Assembly: GCA_018287875.1 (NCBI GenBank)
Contig: JAGVVL010000018.1
Coordinates: 3,092,501 to 3,156,500 of the forward strand
Source: Nigrospora sphaerica
Lineage: Eukaryota > Ascomycota > Sordariomycetes > Amphisphaeriales > Apiosporaceae
Length of the DNA: 64,000 bases
Direction of reading: 5' to 3'
Shown here in pieces: positions 62,270 through 64,000 of the stretch (the stretch's first letter is position 1; the number at the start of each line of letters is the position of its first letter). Position numbers and translations under genes: made by a program. The notes under the pieces are model-generated. The model did no database searches. It saw only the letters and a program-made list of their open reading frames with translations, and was not told where the DNA came from.

Positions 62270-63772
62270 CTACCTGCGCCGGCGATCATCGTAGCCGCGG
62301 TCTCGCCCGCTGTCCCGGCCCCGGTGCCGGTCCCTGTCGCGGTGCCGGTCCCCCCGCTCGCGGTCGTCGTACCGGTCCTCCCTCCGCCGCCGGTCGTCGT
62401 CCCTCCGTCTATCGTGGTCCCTGTCGTCGCGTCGGTCGGGCTTCGGGCTGCGGCTGCGGCTCCGGCGGCGGGACTCCCGATCCCAGCCCCCCCTCCCCGC
62501 GCCGCCGCCTCGGCCGCCGCGTGGACGCATGCCGTCGTCGCCCCGGGCCCCGCGGCTCGGTGGCTCCGGCGGCTCGTCGGCTTTTGGTCGCTCCGGCTCG
62601 CCGTGCTTTTGGTGGCGCCCGCGCATCTCCTCCTGGTCGTAGACCATACCGTAGCCACCCCGGTCGTCGCCGGTGCGGTCCTCGACGCGGTACTTGCGCC
62701 ACTTCTCCAGGCCCTCGACACCGCCCCAGCCGCCGCCGCCGCGGCGCTTAGTCCGCTTGGCGTTCTCGCCCGAGCGCCAGGCGTCGCTCAGCTTGCTCAC
62801 GCTCTGGCTGAAGTCAACGTGGATGCGGCGGTCATCGATGAGGACATTCTGCATCTTGAAGTAGGCGGCCTCGGCGGCGTCCTTCTCGGCGAACTCGATA
62901 AAGGCGTACTGCAGGCTGTCGCCCGTGTTGCGGTCGCGGATCACCTCGCACGAGAGGATCTTGCCGAAGCGGCTGAAGATGAGCTCGAGGTCGGCGTCGG
63001 CCGTGACGGGGTTGAGCTTGCACACGAAGAGCACGTTCTCGGGCGGCGCCACCTCGGCGAAGGGCAGGTCGCCCATCATCTCGAGCGTCAGCGCCTGCGC
63101 GCGCGCCTCCGTCTCGCGCCTCTTCTTCTCGGCCGCCTCGGCGTCCACCTCGGCGTCGAGGTCGGCGTCGTCGGCGATGCGCACCGTCGCCAGCTGGGCG
63201 CGCGATGGTGGCGGCGAGGCACTGGGCGCGCGCAGGCCGGTTGGGTCGGGATACGGGTCGTCGAGCACGACCGTGTGCTTGATGCGGATGTCGACGAGCG
63301 GGTGGCCGTCCTTGTCCACGATGGCGGCGTTGATCTTCTCGAGCACGTCGAAGCCCTCGACCAGCTTGGCGAAGATGGCCGCCTTGCCGTCGAGGTAGTC
63401 GGTGTCGTCGCCCAGCGTCACGAGGAACTGGCTGCCGGCCAGGCGCGCGTCGGGGTCGGTCGGGTGCTGCGTCGTGGCCATGGACACGGTGCCGCGCTCG
63501 CGGTGCTTCAGCTTAGGGTGCAGCGTCGCCCGGTACGTCTTGGCCCCGCCCAACAGGCCCCAGACGGAGGAGCCGCCATCCGAGTCGCGGGACAGCGGGC
63601 CGAGGGGATCGCCCGCCTGAAAGGAGAAGTCCTTCTGGACGGTGTGGACGGGGGAGAAGTTGTAGTATTTCATCTTGCACAGTTTGAGGAAGTTCTCGCA
63701 CTCCTTGGGCGCATAGTCGACCAGGAGGTCGATGACTATGTCGCCCAAACTGGTCTCGAGGAGGACTGACAT
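62270..63772 (-). CDS. cyp6: Cyclophilin-RRM-RS protein (PPIL4/Rct1/CYP6 type peptidyl-prolyl isomerase)
   Basis: This is a single exon of 500 residues. An N-terminal cyclophilin-like domain (about 1-165) has the divergent PPIL4 core. An acidic/Ala-rich linker follows, then an RRM (about 243-320) with RNP-2-like LFVCKL and RNP-1-like YAFIEFA. The C-terminus (about 375-500) is Arg/Asp/Ser-rich with RS and RD repeats. In fission yeast the orthologue Rct1 links splicing and RNA polymerase II C-terminal-domain phosphorylation. It is a nuclear protein by family knowledge. The cyclophilin part differs at several active-site positions, so peptidyl-prolyl isomerase activity is uncertain. The opposite-strand 642-codon ORF is a shadow caused by GC bias. 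Confidence 0.94.
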   Translation of the reverse strand: MSVLLETSLGDIVIDLLVDYAPKECENFLKLCKMKYYNFSPVHTVQKDFSFQAGDPLGPLSRDSDGGSSVWGLLGGAKTYRATLHPKLKHRERGTVSMATTQHPTDPDARLAGSQFLVTLGDDTDYLDGKAAIFAKLVEGFDVLEKINAAIVDKDGHPLVDIRIKHTVVLDDPYPDPTGLRAPSASPPPSRAQLATVRIADDADLDAEVDAEAAEKKRRETEARAQALTLEMMGDLPFAEVAPPENVLFVCKLNPVTADADLELIFSRFGKILSCEVIRDRNTGDSLQYAFIEFAEKDAAEAAYFKMQNVLIDDRRIHVDFSQSVSKLSDAWRSGENAKRTKRRGGGGWGGVEGLEKWRKYRVEDRTGDDRGGYGMVYDQEEMRGRHQKHGEPERPKADEPPEPPSRGARGDDGMRPRGGRGGGAGRGGWDRESRRRSRSRSPKPDRRDDRDHDRRRDDDRRRREDRYDDRERGDRHRDRDRHRGRDSGRDRGYDDRRRR

Positions 63773-64000
63773 GGCGGGCGGCGGTCGAGGGGTCTAGATT
63801 CCGTCGGGTCCGATGCGGATCGAGGGGTACGGGGAGAGGACCCGGGGCATTGAACGGGTCGGTCGCTCGTCAGTGTGCCGGGTGGTGCGCGCAATCTCCC
63901 GCGACGGCCGCGGAACGCGCAATGGCCAAGAAATCAGAATCGATGGACGGGATGTCGTCGGGTGCTGGTGACGCGCAGGGGAGGAAGGTATCGCGAGGTT

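Noticed and set aside
61841..63769. 642-codon plus-strand ORF
   Set aside because: It is antisense to the PPIL4-like gene, begins at a non-ATG-like context and arises from GC bias.

Overview
The window is nuclear DNA of a filamentous ascomycete, most likely a Sordariomycete. The evidence is GC-rich coding sequence, short introns (mostly 54-110 nt) with GTRNGT donors, CTRAY-like branch sites and YAG ends, a Zn2Cys6 regulator, the fungal Mediator kinase SSN3, a Par32/DUF3602 protein, a GPI-anchored fasciclin protein, fungal P450s and wall-type secreted enzymes. No prokaryotic operon, CRISPR array or tRNA was seen. Exon ends below were placed by reading splice sites by eye and checking that the frame continues.

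Layout. 0-16.7 kb: a Zn2Cys6 regulator cut by the window edge, a GPI-anchored FAS1 protein, a Tc1/mariner transposase relic, a Par32-like protein, Arp1 (dynactin), a zinc-independent MDR oxidoreductase, a secreted Gly-rich/Cys-rich protein and cytosolic methionyl-tRNA synthetase. 19-29 kb: a secreted GH39-like glycosidase with an 18-nt catalytic microexon, a small membrane protein, a secreted beta-helix protein with no visible first exon, a tiny two-exon Cys-rich protein, and a membrane-anchored collagen-like gene with a frame break. 29-40.4 kb is gene-poor and lower in GC. It holds remnants of coding sequence (a broken gene at 31-33 kb, a cryptic ORF at 34.6 kb, a broken membrane-protein gene at 37.7 kb and a D-2-hydroxyacid dehydrogenase fragment at 39.2 kb), plus an intact NmrA-like reductase and an intact secreted precursor with four dibasic (Kex2-type) sites.

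40.4-64 kb is a housekeeping block: Rpa43 (RNA polymerase I), a sugar-transporter-like MFS protein, a Dcg1-type racemase, Arp2, SSN3/Cdk8, Arf6/ArfB, two tail-to-tail cytochrome P450s, and a PPIL4/CYP6 cyclophilin-RRM-RS protein cut off just after its promoter.

The genes form no single pathway. Loose themes are actin-related proteins and membrane traffic (Arp1, Arp2, Arf6), transcription and RNA (Rpa43, SSN3, PPIL4) and secretion (FAS1, GH39-like, beta-helix, Cys-rich and Kex2-site proteins). The most novel candidates are the multi-dibasic precursor with its cryptic same-strand neighbour, the membrane-anchored collagen-like gene, and the small Cys-rich gene. The 31-40 kb block looks like a graveyard of broken genes.
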